DNA of 64,000 nucleotides from Crossaster papposus (GCA_037893245.1 JBAIAA010000077.1:62001-126000), one strand, 5' to 3'; positions 14,501 to 29,500 are shown, counted from the first letter of the stretch. Notes: generated from the letters alone by a model not told the origin. Program-made: numbers and translations.

Positions 14501-17500
14501 GCAATCCGCTATTCGGGCTTATTGAGGGCGCCCTTAATTATCGCCATGATTCGGTTCAGAGTACGGTCTTGACGCAAGTGTCACGTGAACCCGTAAAATT
14601 CCTAGGACATTTCAAGCATAGCTCAAATAGCTACTCGCCTCCGCATGCGCGCTGAGTCTTTTTCGTTCAATGTAGCGTACGATTATTATATTCTAGTTCC
14701 CAGACCAAATATTTCTGACTATTTCTGACTATTTCTGTATTATCGTTAACGTTCGCGATATTCTAGTGTTTCCGGGTTTTTATAAACTAAAACTCGCATA
14801 GGCAAAAGTCAACACCAGACGAAATGCCTAATGGCACAGTCATTGTAGTCATTGTGCTATTTTTGGGAAGAGCCGTTAAAATTTGAATTGTTGCGTTGTC
14901 ATAGCTACGCTGCTTGTATTGCATCATTATCTATTTTTGTCGCCGGCGGCTACCTGACCAACAATTTAGACGTCTAGGCCTAAACAAATGGTCAGGTCGG
15001 GAAACCAGACTACAATTATTATACACGCTGTATGTTTCCCATAAATTGCACACGGCACCATTGCACAAATGTGGTTTCTTACACGTCCGCAAAGGGCGAA
15101 GACTTTTTGGCTGCCTGGCACTATGATACACCCGTAGTCTGGTTTCCCGACCTGACCATTTGTTTAGGCCTAGATCATAGATGTCTAAATTGTAGGTCAG
15201 GTAGCCGCCGGCGACAAAAATAGATAATGACGCAATACAAGCAGCGTAGCTATGACGACTCAACAATTCAAATTTTAACGGCTCTTCCCAAAAATAGCAC
15301 AATGACTACAATGACTGTGATATTATTAGGCATTTCGTCTGGTGTTGACTTTTGCCAATGCGAGTTTTATTTTATAAAAACCCGGAAACACTTGAATATT
15401 GCGAACGTTAACGATAATACAGAAATAGTCAGAAATATTTGGTCTGGGAACTAGACTATAATAATCGTACACTACATTGAACGAAAAAGACTCAGCGCAC
15501 ATGCGGAGGCGAGTAGCTATTTTGAGCTATGCTTGGAATGTCCTTGGAATTTTACGGGTTCACGTGACACTTGCGTCAAGACCGTACTCTGAACCGAATC
15601 TGGCGATAATTAAGGGCGCCCTCAATAAGCCCGGATAGCGGATTGCGCGGCACAGAACAGATAAAGAGTTCGGTCTTGGATCAAGACTACTATGAAGCAA
15701 GTTATGTGGTGGTCATTATTCTTGCGAAATACTGTTGTTTCTCAGGAATTCTTTTTAGGATTTTAGGGGGGGGGGGGGGGTGCGAGGTAACAATAATCTA
15801 AAAAGTGTATAGGCATAGGGGTACTAAGGGGGGGGGGGGGGGGGGGCATATATGCTTCTACGTAGGGTGAAAATAGGCTTATACGTACGTGAGTCAAAAT
15901 TATATTTAATAAACAGAGTGTCGTGATTATCCTCTTCCATTAACTTGGTGTTGTACACGTATATTCATCAACGACCAAGATACAGAAACAAAACCTAATT
16001 ACCTGTGTGGTGACATCGTCTTGTATATCCAGCATAGTCATCTGGCATCCCCTGCCAGTGCCCTTGCCAATATCCACGCAGTGGTAAGGGCCATCAAAGT
16101 CAAAGGTAAAAGTTGAGAAGTTGGAAGATGTCGCGCCATTGTAGTAGCGTACGATGATGTTGTCTTGATGATCCCTGTCATAGAGTTCCATGTAGCCGCC
16201 ACTTGTTGAGTATACATCATACCTCAGTCTGTTAGGGAAACGTTGCAGTTAATATAATTAGGAAATAACTGTGAAAACCCGGTCTTTACTAAGTGATAAT
16301 GACTGGGTTGGGGGACAACCACTGTTATTGGGCCGAGCCGAAGGCGATCGTCAGGTCCATTAGCAGCGGTCAGGTCCATTAGCAGCGGTCATCCCCCAAC
16401 CTGGTCATTATCACGCAGTGATCAAGACCAGGTTCTCACTGTTATTCCTATTAACCAGTCGCGCCGGACAAATATACACGCAAAGTTTTCCCCAGATTCA
16501 AAACGGATAACGCATAAACACTTCACGAGCAAGGCCGGAAATGTCTGTCGCAGCGAGCAAGGCCGGAAATGCATGGGTGTGCTTCCCGGTATCACAGGGG
16601 GGGGGGGGGGCGGAGGGGGCGGAGCGGAGGGGGGGGGGGCGGAGGGGGGGGGGGGGGGGGCGGAGGGAGGTGGGGGGTGAGGGGGGGGGGGGGGGGGCTC
16701 TTCGAGGCTGTGGTACCGTCCATTCTCAAAATAGGGGGGAACAATTTTCTCACTCGAAAAATAAAGAGTTTTTGGCATCCAATCTTAACATCTTGTCTTT
16801 TGTAGTTGTACAAGGTTGTTATTTACCTTAAAGTTTATCATCCAATGACAAAAATTGTATTGAAAATAAAAAAAGCAGTCGAAAAAATTAAGCGTTGACG
16901 TACCGTTGATGCGCGTGGAGATTGTGCACAATTAATACTTAAACGATGTTAACAAATACCTCCCCTTAAAAGGGCAATAATAATCGATAAATTGGGAAAA
17001 ATCGTGCTTCGACCCCACTCATTTTTTTCCATGGATACGTTAAAAAAGGATGTAGCAGTGATATACTGAATTTTAAAAAAAATCTGCCTGTGACCCCCTT
17101 GCGTTTTATCGTGTTGTTTTCGAACGAAAATGGCAGAAAATGACATCGCCCCAAAATAATTCGTGTAGATCGTGCCTGTGTACCTGGCTATGCGGACGTT
17201 GTATAAATCACTGAATTCGAAGAGCGAGCGCGGAGCAAATTTGTACGTGTTTCAATGGTGCGCTTCGAGGGGGCGATCTATACGTATTTACTGTGTGAGA
17301 TGTATGGCTCACTGACCTCAACACCTGGACGGATCATTGTCCATATTCTGCTGTGCTAACACTTGAAGTCGGCGCGAACTGGAAGTGCAACATGGCGTCA
17401 CTGCTGTGAGCCAATGAAATGTCCAGTTGTAGAGGTCAGTGGATTTACCAACCAACTGAACTCTACACCTGGACATTTCATTGGCTTCACAGAGTGACTT

Positions 17501-20500
17501 CGTGGGTCCGCCATGTTGCACTTCTCTGCATGCCGACTTCAAAATGAAACAATGGATGATCTGTCCATGTATAGAAGTCAGTGGTATGGCTCATGAGCGT
17601 GGAAGAATGAATGAGATACATTTCAACATTGGTGGCGCACTTTGTTGGGCCCCCCCCCCTCCCCCCCCCCCCCCTGGTTTAAACCTACACATCTCCAGTA
17701 GCTGGTGTCCACATGTTGTAGTCCAGATCGAATGTCGTTTCACAGGATACCAGGTCTCTAGGACTAGTTTGATTGAAAAATGTTGTACAATCCTGCCGGC
17801 CTGTTAATAGTGTATCAATCTGTCCTCCTTGTGCATGGGGGAAAAGAAATGTCAATTTCGAAGAGGCTGATGAGATTAAAAATGTTTTTGGTTGGTGGGC
17901 ATTCCCTGAAATGTAAATTATTCAGTACATGAAAGTACATGAAAGTTTTTATATTGCGCTTAAATTGATATACTTACGCACACATTTATTTTGCCAATTA
18001 TTTTGCTGTATATCTAGTATAGTACTTGATGACTAACCCAATCCTCAAATTGCTTGGCTCTTATGTATAGACACAGGCACGTACGTACCAGTGCAGAAAC
18101 ACCCCCAATTGGGGATCGTATACAAAAAACAAAAAACGGACAAAGCGTGCTTTTGCTGCACTGAGGCCCAATTGGTATAACGGATGGGGAGTCTTTTTGA
18201 AAGAAAAAGATACCTAGGGTCTGGGCTACTACTGGACCAAATTGAGATTTCTTGGTATCATTGTTGTCTTTCAAATAGATTCTCCATCCATTGGTATAGG
18301 TAGTTTTGGCTTTGGGTGGTGGAGGTGTTTTGGTTTTTTTTGCCACGAGCGGTCACCCTGTATAACATTAACCCCTATTGTTCTTTTGTTTGTACGGAAT
18401 ACCTCTGAAGACTTTTAAAGGACATACGTACACTCTTGGTAATTCATGAACTTACGAATCACAACGGCTGTAGCACGTGTCTCCGCAACCCCGAGCCTAA
18501 AGCTATGAAGGTAGGGATGTCCACCGGCACTAGGGTCTGGGAGACTCATCACGTTAGACTGGAAAGAAGCTATCCAGTTGACACTCAACCTCACAAAGTC
18601 TTGTACGTTGGTGTAGACAGTGCCTGTGTCGCCCTGGATAGCAGGAGATTCTAGAATGGTTGTCCCTCTGATAAGAGTGGCAGAGTACTCGGACAGGACC
18701 GGTGCTTGACTGCTACCCACTGGAGAAAAAAATTGTCACAAATCAGTTACAGTACCAATAATGCGTACTATAATTATAAACAAGACGATGATGTAAAACA
18801 GCAACAATGACACGACAGCAGTTACACACCATACCTATTCTACCTATATAGTGTAGGCAGTGAAATCATGCCGGGTCTTGATATATGCAGATAATACAAC
18901 CCTCTTTCAGTCGATTCCATCTCCAGCATTTAGAGACAGCAAGGCAAGTGAATTGAGCAAAGATCTGGCCAGCTCGCATTTCTTTAATGGGCTCGTAGCT
19001 GGCAAGTTTATTTTAGTGCACCCAAAACAAAGTCTATGGTTGTTTTCCTTAAACAAGACAGATTGAAACGACTATCCTCAGCTGTACTTCATGGACGCAC
19101 CCATCCAAGAGGCAAGTCAAGGTAACCTACTTGGAGTAACCTTCACATTGCAGTTATCCTGGGTTCATGTCACTGAAAGAGCTATTAAGCCTATCTCTAG
19201 GCTACAGGGGATGCTCTCCCTGTTTCAGAGGTATTTATCTCCGTATTGTATTGCCAAAGTTAGCCTGTGTGAGAAGCAAAATGGAGTATGCATATCCTCC
19301 CCTCCCCTTACCCTCTTTCTTACCCTCCCCCTCCCCTCCAAACTTCATGTTCCTATCAGGGTTCAAACCCACGCATCATTGTACATACAAATGTATGTCA
19401 AACACTGTAACCACTGGGCCATGGCATTCTTTTTTGATATCTTATACTTTATCAAAGAGTTGAAAACATAACACAACAAACTTACTTGTCCTGCAGTCAG
19501 TACCCGAGAATCCATTGCTGCATGTGCATTGGCCATTCGTACAGTTCCCTGGGAAGCAGGCAATTCTCCATGAACATTGCTCTGCCTCTGGCAAAATAAG
19601 AGAGTGTCCAGTTTATTTTGCACAGATTGAGCTAGTTATGTGTACAAATCGATGTATTTAATGTCTTCAATTAACAATGACTTCCAAAATAAAAAAAAAA
19701 CACAACGTGGAAGCGTTAATTGTTCTCATATATGTGACCCGCTCCATTGTAATCAGGAATAAGTCGCTGAGGCCTTTTACGCAACTGGCCGTTGAAGTGA
19801 ACGTCTGAGCAGTATGATTTGCTGAAAAAGAGTATACACAAACATTCCAAGTGTTAAAGATTAGGGGTCCAATGAGGTAACTCGGACTAATCGCACTGCT
19901 GAAGTTTCCGACTCTGCCTGTTCTGTGTGTTCTGTTGTTTAATGTTCCTTGTGGTTTATTTGCATATTATAAGATAAAAAGTCGTATCCTTATTGAGTGA
20001 TCCCCACAATGTCGCTTCCCAGGTTGTATCGTAAAATCAGGCGGGATTCCTGGCCACACAGAATTCTGGTGTTTTTAACTTTTGACTTGCGCCCTCGAAC
20101 AAAGATACTGACAATTTGGGAGACCGCCAACATAGGGCAAGATAGTGTAGCGGTTGACCCCCTTTGGTTTTAGTTATTCAGGTTTTTATATGATTCACTT
20201 AAATTCTTCTTCAGAAATTGCTAGTTCGCTGGAAAGAGATAATATGATTGTTTTGCCAGACAGATAACTTAATACTTTGCGTTACGAGCCGTGCGCCCGT
20301 GTGTGTGTGTGAAAATTATTCGACCACGTTTTTTTAAATTTGTGTATGTACATTGTATAACCTCGTCCAAACTCTTGCCAAATTAGTTATGCAAACATCC
20401 TTTAAGAGAATGTGTTTTTACCTGTGAAATAACTTAATTTATTCAATATATTTATACAATTATACTAGCTCTCCTCTTGTAAGGAATGATATGGTGTAAT

Positions 20501-23500
20501 GTTGTAGACATGTCAAGAGTTCCAAGTCTTGGTACGAGACTTACCGTGCGTAGCGCGAGCCATATAAAAGTATAGTTTGTTGCTAGGCTGGCCAGTCGCC
20601 ATTTAAGCAAACTATTGTTGGCACACAAGAGTGCGTCTGTTTATTCATTCAAAACTCAGGCTGTCAGTTGTTATGGAAATCTTATTATTGTTACAAAGAT
20701 GCATATAAGAAACCTCAATTATAAATTTACACCTAATTGTTTATTTTATGATTGGACGGATTGTAGTAGTTCTTTTGAATTATTTGTGTCAGAAAATGGT
20801 GTTAAAGTTACTCCGCCTCCGGTTAGGCCTACTCAATTTACTCAGGTAAACAAAATCTATTCAAAATTGTTGTAAGGATTGGCACTTAATCTTTCTTGTC
20901 TTGAAGTTTGGATAATAATTGACAATATTGAAAAGGTCTAGTGTGCATTATTTAAACAAGATTATTTAAACAAGGTTAAAATCTATTAGGGAAGAATAAA
21001 CCCAGGCTTCAAGTAAAATATTTAGCACCGAGTCAATTGAGCAAGCACCTTGGTGGTGATATAATTGTACATGCTGTTCGAAGGAGAGTTGGTATTATAG
21101 AGTTAAGAAATAAATGGTTTTTCCCTGTGCCTTTGTTTTTCGGTGTCAAAATGCCCCTCCCCAGTAAGAGCGCAATTACTGCCTGGTTGTATATCTCAAC
21201 CCAACGAACCTATACGGTTCAACTTAAATTATTTAGAGTGCGTCCAGCTATAAGTGAAAACAGCTAAACCCTTTAGCCACCCGAAGGGGCCGACACCGAC
21301 AATATCTCAGTTGGTAGAGCGCCGGTCCGATATTCCGGAGGTCGCAAGTTCAAGTCCCGCCTTGCCAATTTCTTTGTTTACTTTGAAGTTTAATATTCCT
21401 ATTATAGTTCATTCGTTTAATATTCCTGGACAGCTAAATGAAACGTCTACCACGTGCGAGTAGTTTTTTGTCATCCTTCTAAAATCCAAATTTTTAAAAA
21501 CTTTAATTGTTCGGTCCCGAGTCACTTAGATTTTCCTTTTGGGGTAAAAGTCAAAGAAACTTACTAATGCATTGTCTCATGTCATCACTCAGGACAGGTG
21601 CTGAACCATCACATTGTCGACACTTCTGGTCTGAGGAAGTTGTACAGTATACTTCAAGGCAGTTTGGGATGGATGTACACTCTATGAGAAGAAGACTTTT
21701 ATTTAGTCACTATACCGACGACTCAGTTGGAGGCACAGACTAAAGTTAAGATGCCATGATGAAACAGGATGCATACATGTTTATAAATTTCAATTTCAAT
21801 TTTGTTTTGAATGGTAAACAAAAATGGCGAACGTTAGGAAACATGTAAACATTGGTGTTTTGTTTTTATTCAGTATGTGTTTTTTTGAGTGCGTTTGTTT
21901 ATGGTGTAAATGGAGGACACATCCCTGACGCCACGTCGGTGAATCATGGTAAGGTGTGTAATTGAGAACGTCCTCGATTGAGATTTGTGTACAAAACCAA
22001 TGAGAGTCTTTTGGAAAAAGTACCCAAAAAAGAAAATTGTCAAGAGGAACAAAATATATCCTCAATTTACACCATAACAAATTGTGTACGAGTTCATAAA
22101 TGTATAGTTTTTCTAATCCTTCACAAAACTACCTAAATTTGATGTGCGCAATGTTTGGACTGTAAAATCATGGACACCCCTACCACTACCATTATGCCCA
22201 CCAATGTTGCAAAGAAATCACCGCCATTATTCATGATTTACTCACGAGCACATTGTGGTGAGTAGTAGCCTCGGTTACAGGCGCAGTTATTAGGACTTGT
22301 GCAACTCCCTCCGTTAAGACATGAAGAACAAATGGCTGAAGAAAAAAAAGCTCATTTAAAGATATGCCACTTGCTTAGACAAGACAGGCACGAATTCGTG
22401 CAGGAGCTGTATCGCTGTGTATAGATCTAGTTCAAATACGCAATACCACAGACAATTATATCTCAAACTGTTAGCAAGTATAGCCTGTTCATTTCATAAT
22501 GTACGAAAGGCACTGTTGGACTACAACCAAAACGACATTTGGTTGTCATTTTGGTTGCTTTCTATCTCGAAAACACGGAATTCAAAAATAATAGTGTGAA
22601 TTACATAATTTAACGATAACATTTCTGTCTAATTCAACGTCACACAACTATGAAATTTGTGTGTCACTCCCGGTGTTCAGTTTGTTTATTTATTCCATTT
22701 AATTAAGTTTGCACCTGTCCGTATTTTGTATACAATTGGGGAGCGCGTGCTGACAGAAGAAAACATGCCTATCCCCACTAAGCACTTCAAATTATATACA
22801 GTTTAACCTAACCCATGCAGTTAAAGAAAATCAATTTCTTTAACTTAGAAAATAATTGCTTGACTAAAAGTTGATTTCCCTTCCTCCAATTTCAACTGCC
22901 CCCCAAAAACAAATTCATAACCATTCTATTAAAGGGATTGTATACATTTGTACGTTTGGTAATTACTTCCAAAAATTATGGCAAAAATGGTAAGAAGTAC
23001 CGCAGCTTTGGATAGTATAATGCAATTTTTACTTCAAAGTACTGCGGTTATGGAAAAAGATATCACTTTTTATCCCCAACAATTTGAATATGAGAAGCGT
23101 TTATACTGCAGTGGCGTTTCTCAGATTGTGTATTCCAATGCAGATTATTATTCTTGCGTGGACATAACCGCTGCAGATTTTCGGCAATATCTCAAAATCG
23201 CTACCACCTTTTGAAATTAAATTTTTACAGGTTAGTTTTATGGTATGTATCTATAACTATACATGTATAGGATTGAAACAAACAGTGGGTTCAAATTACC
23301 AAACGTCTACCTTTAAATTTCAATTAAACCTAAAATGATGCCTTGCAGGCTCCTAAAACCCTCTACATTAAAAAATAGTGCTTTTTATAACGGCTTGAGG
23401 AAACTGAACGGTATTCAGGTTTGGCAAGCCCTGTACATTTCCTTGATTTTAAGACCGTGCTTTGTATGGGATGCAATCGTTGAATACCTAGATACTAATG

Positions 23501-26500
23501 GACGGGGGACCAAGATATCGTGATTTGGGCTAAACATGTATATTTTGTGAAGTGAAGTCAGTTGCCCTTTTTGCACCGGAACAAAAACTAGTTATTTTAT
23601 TTTAATTTTTATTATTATTATTTGTATTCATTCAGTAATAAAAACAAGGATCCCTATAAAACGCAAGCCTGAAGAAACCTACAGTAAGAAGACGATGAGA
23701 AGAAGGTACAGTTATTAATGGTGGGAGCAATATCCAGAAGACAACCGACAGAGTCAGGCAGGGACTAAAAACCCAATCCACATATTGGCTCAAGCCGGAT
23801 TCGAACCCGGGTCACAGCGGTGGAAGGCGTGAAAAGAACCGCTACGCTAACCTGACTCCTCAACCTGACTCGGTGTGAAAGGACTCCTATTACTGCATGT
23901 GCTCATAAAATGGGGTATGAAGAGAAAACTACTAGCCCAAATTTTTTTTCTAGAGATTCTACGTTCATTGGTATAGGTAGTTTTGGCCTCGGGGTAGGGG
24001 AAGTATCTGCTTGTCCATTACATGTATAGAGCCACACATGTAAAGCGACCTTCACAAAAAGGGAAAAAAGTCTACAGGCCCGAAAACAAGATTCTGGATA
24101 TTTTTGTTTTATTTTATAAGCATTATTACACAGCTGAAGATACAAAATCCTCATATTTTCGAACATGAATTAATTACCATAATAAATGGTTATAAAATGA
24201 AAAAATGGCCCGATTCTTTTTTGGGGGGCCCATGGACCACTCCCTTCGTTTTTTTGTGCGGGTTGCTGTGTGGCTCTATATACAAATCCCATGCACAAAC
24301 TAACGTTAGCATTAGTTCACGTCCAAAAATCTTGTATAAAATACCCACTCTAGACTTATCCTTCTGAGAAGTATTTGTAACCCTTTCCAAATTGATTCTA
24401 TAGCCTCTAATTGTTGATACTCTTCTGGTAAAATCTTCTACAAAACCAAATGTTTGTTGGAAATTACACCGTGATCTCTACTGAGTAATAACTGCCATCT
24501 TGAATTTGCCACCCATAGCCTCGCTTTGGTGTTAAATGTATGAAGTCAGCATCAATATTAATAAGGTGTATAAAGCCGGTCTTTACCCAAAACCACAGTA
24601 TTTTGATTGTGCACGTTGCATATAATCTTTTTACGCAGTGCGCCCGCCAACGACACAATAGTCCAGCTCCCTAACTCATACTGTCGTCTTTGCAAACCTG
24701 CGAAAATGGGACGTGACCAGGGCCCAATTTCTTGGCTTTGCTTACCGTTAGCGAAAACTCCCTGCTTACTATAGCAGAAAATTTGGTGCTTACGGTAAAC
24801 GTATTTCACGCGTTAGCGAGGAATTTTGGTCTCTGAGCATGCGTACATCCCGTAACTATAAGGATTCTGTGCTTACAGGGTAAGCACATAATTGTTCTGC
24901 TAGCGCGGTTAGCTGAAAAATTATGTGCTTACCCTGTAAGCACAGAATCCTTATAGTTACGGGATATACGCATGCTCAGAGACCGAAATACGTTCACCAT
25001 AAGCACCGAATTTTCTGCTATAGTAAGCAGGGATTTTTTGCTAACGGTAAGCAGAGCCAAGAAATTGGGCCCTGTTCATGCAAACTCGACTATGAATTTA
25101 TTTTTGAATATGTATAGCGGCTTCACTACCCATTCGAGTGGGCCTGCGTTGCATATCTAATTAGCGCTGCTTCACAAAGAAATTTACCGCTAGCTGTATG
25201 CGATCGCCGATTGGCTCCCTTTTTTGGTAATGATAACTTTCTTCTAGTATCAATTAATGCAATTATAAACTTACGGGTGGTGCAACCAGTGGTTGTACTT
25301 CCAGTCCATCCTGAGCAACACCGGGAGCAGGTTATATCCCTGTAAATATTATGTATGGAATGTTTTTTAGCAGACTACTTACCGGTACAAGACTTTTAAT
25401 ATATACACGTACATTTACAATGGACACGTTCGCTTTCCATACTTTATGTGAACATTCCTGCAACACACGTATTTAAAAAAAGGCAGCTTCGATTTCGTTT
25501 TCAACCTAACCCTCCTATGCGAAAGTCATTTTTTGGGTCAGTTGTTTAGCCACACAAAAATGAACACACTGTGTATAAACCTTGCTGTCTTAGTGTGGAC
25601 TTGGTAACAAAATATGTCCACACTTTACACAAACTGAAAACCTTATGTGGACTTGGCCAAGTCCACACAAGGTTTCCCCTCTTGGATAAAGAACGCAAGA
25701 GGTAAAACAGGTTAAATAGGGTAACTTACATATACAAAAAATGAAGAGGATTATCAATTCAATTCAATTAAATTTACTTTATTATCCACAAAAAAATGGG
25801 AAATTCGTTTCGGCCTTTACATCAATAAGTTAAATTTACAAAAATTACAATACGTAAATTTGCCATTTCAGTACAAAAATACAACAACCACAATACTTCT
25901 CTATATTAGAATAATGGGTGACACCGAGAAGTTATGGACAATATAAAAGCTAAAAATACACTAACAATTGCAATTCCAAAAATATAACCCATGTCGTTCT
26001 GTGTAATATTGCCTAAAGAATCATCGTTCCAATTGTGCATTAAAAACCCGGACAGCTGAGGCGGGGAACAAATGAGTTGGCATACCGCTTAAGCCCCTTT
26101 TTTTTCACACTAGACGATTTCCCCGGCAATTCCCCGGAAAATTGCCGGGGAATTTCGGTCGGTCTGTTCACACTGTTCAGAAATCCCCGGGAAACTGCTT
26201 TTCCCCGGGAAATATTTACCCCTGCTCGGGAGTAGGGTTTAACCAGTTCGCGCCGGGATTATTTTAACATCACCGAGCCGACGGGCGGGATTATTTTTAA
26301 CGAAACTCGATCCGAAGCGTGTTCAGGCCAATAGTGCTGGGTAGCATACCCACGCATTTCCGGCCTTGCGCGCTGCTGACATACATTTCCGAACTTGAAC
26401 TTGGCGTGTTTATGCGTCATCCGTTTTGAATTTGGGGAAATTTTTGCGTTTATTTACGTCATCCGGCGCGAACTGGTTAAGGAGAAATTCCCGGGGTTTA

Positions 26501-29500
26501 GCGTTTTTCCCGGAGAAAAGCAACTATTGTGAACGTCGCAGGGTTTGAACTTACCCCACCTTTTTGTGTCCACGGGTAATCTCGAAAAGTCACAGGGTCA
26601 CAAATAGCGAGCCAAATAATTCGCGCGGTGACTTAGTATTTAATGCAGTACCTTTCAAACTTGTCGTAAATATATTTACAGTTAAGTACAAAAGACAAAT
26701 AATAACGTTTGAAAATTATACAAATAATTTAATTTTAAAGAATATGAGCAAAATTAATGGTTTTAATATTTAATAAAAGAAGTGTCGTGAACAAGACTGT
26801 GTTTAGCTTCCTTCTCGTGTACGTGTATTTATAATGTCCCGTGTGGTTATAGGTACCAGTCTTCTATTTTCTTATCTGCATGATTAATACCATCACGATA
26901 TGTGGCAGAGGGGTACCCCCCTCCTTATCCCTATACTTTATACGCACTCAACACTATTGTAACCTAACCCATCCCCCCTTGAAACCTAAAAGGAATTCCT
27001 GAGATTCCGGGAACACAATAATGGTCAACACAAAAGAGGGGGGGTTTTCTCTGCCACATATCGCGCTTCGTATGTGCACGATGCGTGGCCCAGCGTGTAT
27101 TATCGTCGACCCATATGCATGCCAGCGCCACGCGCCCTCAGTTTACACATTTCCCGGGGTTTGATGGCCAGTGTGAAACGACCGTGCATATTCCCGGGAA
27201 ATAGTGTCCCGGGGACTACCCAATGGGTCTAGTGTGAACGGTTGCTGGGGTGTTGGTGGGGTACAAAATCCCCGGGAATTTCCCGGGGATTTATTTTCCG
27301 GGGATTGGCTCTGCAGTGTGAAAAGGGCTATAGAGACTGTCAACCGTTGATTCATCAGTACCACCTTATTAGCTTGCTTAATTACCCTGTCCAATTTACA
27401 CCGATCCACTGCCCGCATGTTTCCAAAAACACTAATAAGACAATATGTAATAATACTTTGCAGGGCAGACTTGTAAAACATTTGTAAAATGGTTTTGTCC
27501 ACATGAAACTTTAACTTCTGTAACTTTAGTGGGGCGGATACGTGCAATATATCAAACAATTATATTTCGCTAATTACGGAGAGACTCACTCAGATTGTAT
27601 TATGTCTCATGATAACGCAGTCAGTCCACCCTTTGAAGTAATGGTATGACCCTATACAAATTCAAACCTTTAGTCAGTAGCCCAGGTACCGGTCGATGTA
27701 CCAAGACTCCACCATCATAACCTTGTCTTTGTTTCTTGTGGCGCAGTCGGCCAAAGTCGTGTTTTTTCGATTTCTCCACGCGTTAAACATTTTCAACAAT
27801 TATGGATCGTAAAAGTAATCGCCTACGTTCGACGTCATCAACTGCGTCGGCCACGGTGTTTCGACCACCGGACAATGATGAGTCGATGGATATTCTTGCT
27901 AAGGCAACTAAGGAAATTCTTCCTGACCGGGAGGATGACGGCATGGCATTTCCCGCAGGTCCGACCTCGCCACGGGTCGTTCCTACGGCTAAAGGCAGCT
28001 CGCAGGTGTCTACCTCGCCATGGGTGGCACCTAATATCGAGCGTACGGTGGAACCGGGCCGCCATACCCGGTACCACTTTTACCGCCAAGCCAGGGCAGT
28101 ACTTCTGGGCCGCCACACCCAGCTGTACAATACGCCCAACCTGCCTTTCAACCCTACATCGGCCAACAAGCTCCCACGGCTCAACCGCCATTCAATCCAT
28201 TTGGATGGAATGTGCCTAGGTATGCAGCTCAAGGACCTGGCATGCAGCAGACAGGGGGTGCTCAGCCAACCATGACACCAACAATGGCTCCATCGTACGG
28301 CATGCTTCCTTACGGTATGTCTGTTCCTTGGATGATGCCCATGCAGCAACAAGATTTGCCAGCTCCTGCAGCTCATCAGGTTCGTAATCAGGACAATATC
28401 GAGACGAATATTGAATCGCCTGAGGCTGAAGTCGTCAGTGGTGAGGATGATTTTACTTCCACGATTTCTACGCCTTCCTCTGCATCAGTGGGCACCAAGG
28501 ATACTTTTCGTAACCCTCACCGCAAGGATTCAGGCACGCCATTATCTGCTAAAGTTCTCGACTGGTGGAAAGAACTCAGAACTAACAAACTTTCACCTGA
28601 AGACCTGAAGGAGGAACTTCAGTCGCTATTTGTTTCTACAGAACAGACAGGCCATTTTGACCCCCCGGAGCTGCCAGCTGGGATCAAGAAGGTATTTAAA
28701 CAAGCTAATTCATCCCTTGTTTCTGGTGATGATCGTTTGAAGTCGGCTCACGGGCATGCTTTAAAGACAGCCTTGCCACTCCTTCATTTGTTTGATGCTA
28801 TGGTGGATGCCGAGTGCCCTGACACCGTGAGTAAAGATCTCGTTGTTGAGCACCTGACTTCAGCATTAATCTTGCTGGGATCTGCATCTCAAAGTTTTGC
28901 AACAGCACGTCAACATCTTTTTGATGACATTGTGGATAAGCGCTTTGAGGTTCTTCGTAAGAATTCACCATCTATGAATGAACTGTTTGGGTCTTCAATT
29001 ATGAAAGACATTGAAGAAACTGAGAAGGCTAACAAGATAGCAGCGAAGGTAACTAAAGGTTTTTCCTCCACCCAGAAGGAGAAACGCTTCACCGTGACTC
29101 CATATCGTCGTTTCGCCACGGCACGATCACATACCAGAGGTCGTCGTGGTGGCCCCAGCCGTAATTCCTTTCGCACCTTTAGACGTAATGTGCAACCGTT
29201 CAAAGAGAATGAAGGCAAAAAACAGCGGAGTGTTCGGTCATTCGACCAGCAGAGTTAAAAAAACTAGTCATCGATTTGTTGCACCATCGTCCGCAAGGAG
29301 GACGCCTTCAGTATTTCATTCATCGTTGGATTTCCATCACCAAGGACCCATGGGTATTATAAACCATCCAAGGTTATCATCTCGAGCTTCAACAAACACC
29401 GGTACAGTATCATGTTCCAGTGACAATAATTCAAAGCGACACCCACAAATCGGCACTTTCTGCAGAAGTTCAGACAATGCTAGAGAAAGGGGCAATCTCC

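Larger units (their letters stand above)
26091..27333. mobile_element. Inverted-repeat element rich in TCCCCGGGAA, with two nested MITEs
   Basis: Ends AAGCCCCTTTTTTTTCACACT and AGTGTGAAAAGGGCTATA are inverted copies. Both ends are packed with TTCCCCGGGAAA palindromes. A TTAA MITE (26241-26481) and a GATATGTGGCAGAG MITE (26900-27062) sit inside. No transposase is visible. Confidence 0.7.

Noticed and set aside
16422..16831. Gly-rich and Pro-rich open frames
   Set aside because: Products of the poly-G tract at 16598-16698.
20615..20875. 86-codon frame as a small gene
   Set aside because: No motif, no splice or promoter support, AT-rich intronic context.
21290..21385. Possible tRNA gene
   Set aside because: A- and B-boxes are good but no complete cloverleaf with a convincing acceptor stem; the same sequence recurs in SINE fragments here.
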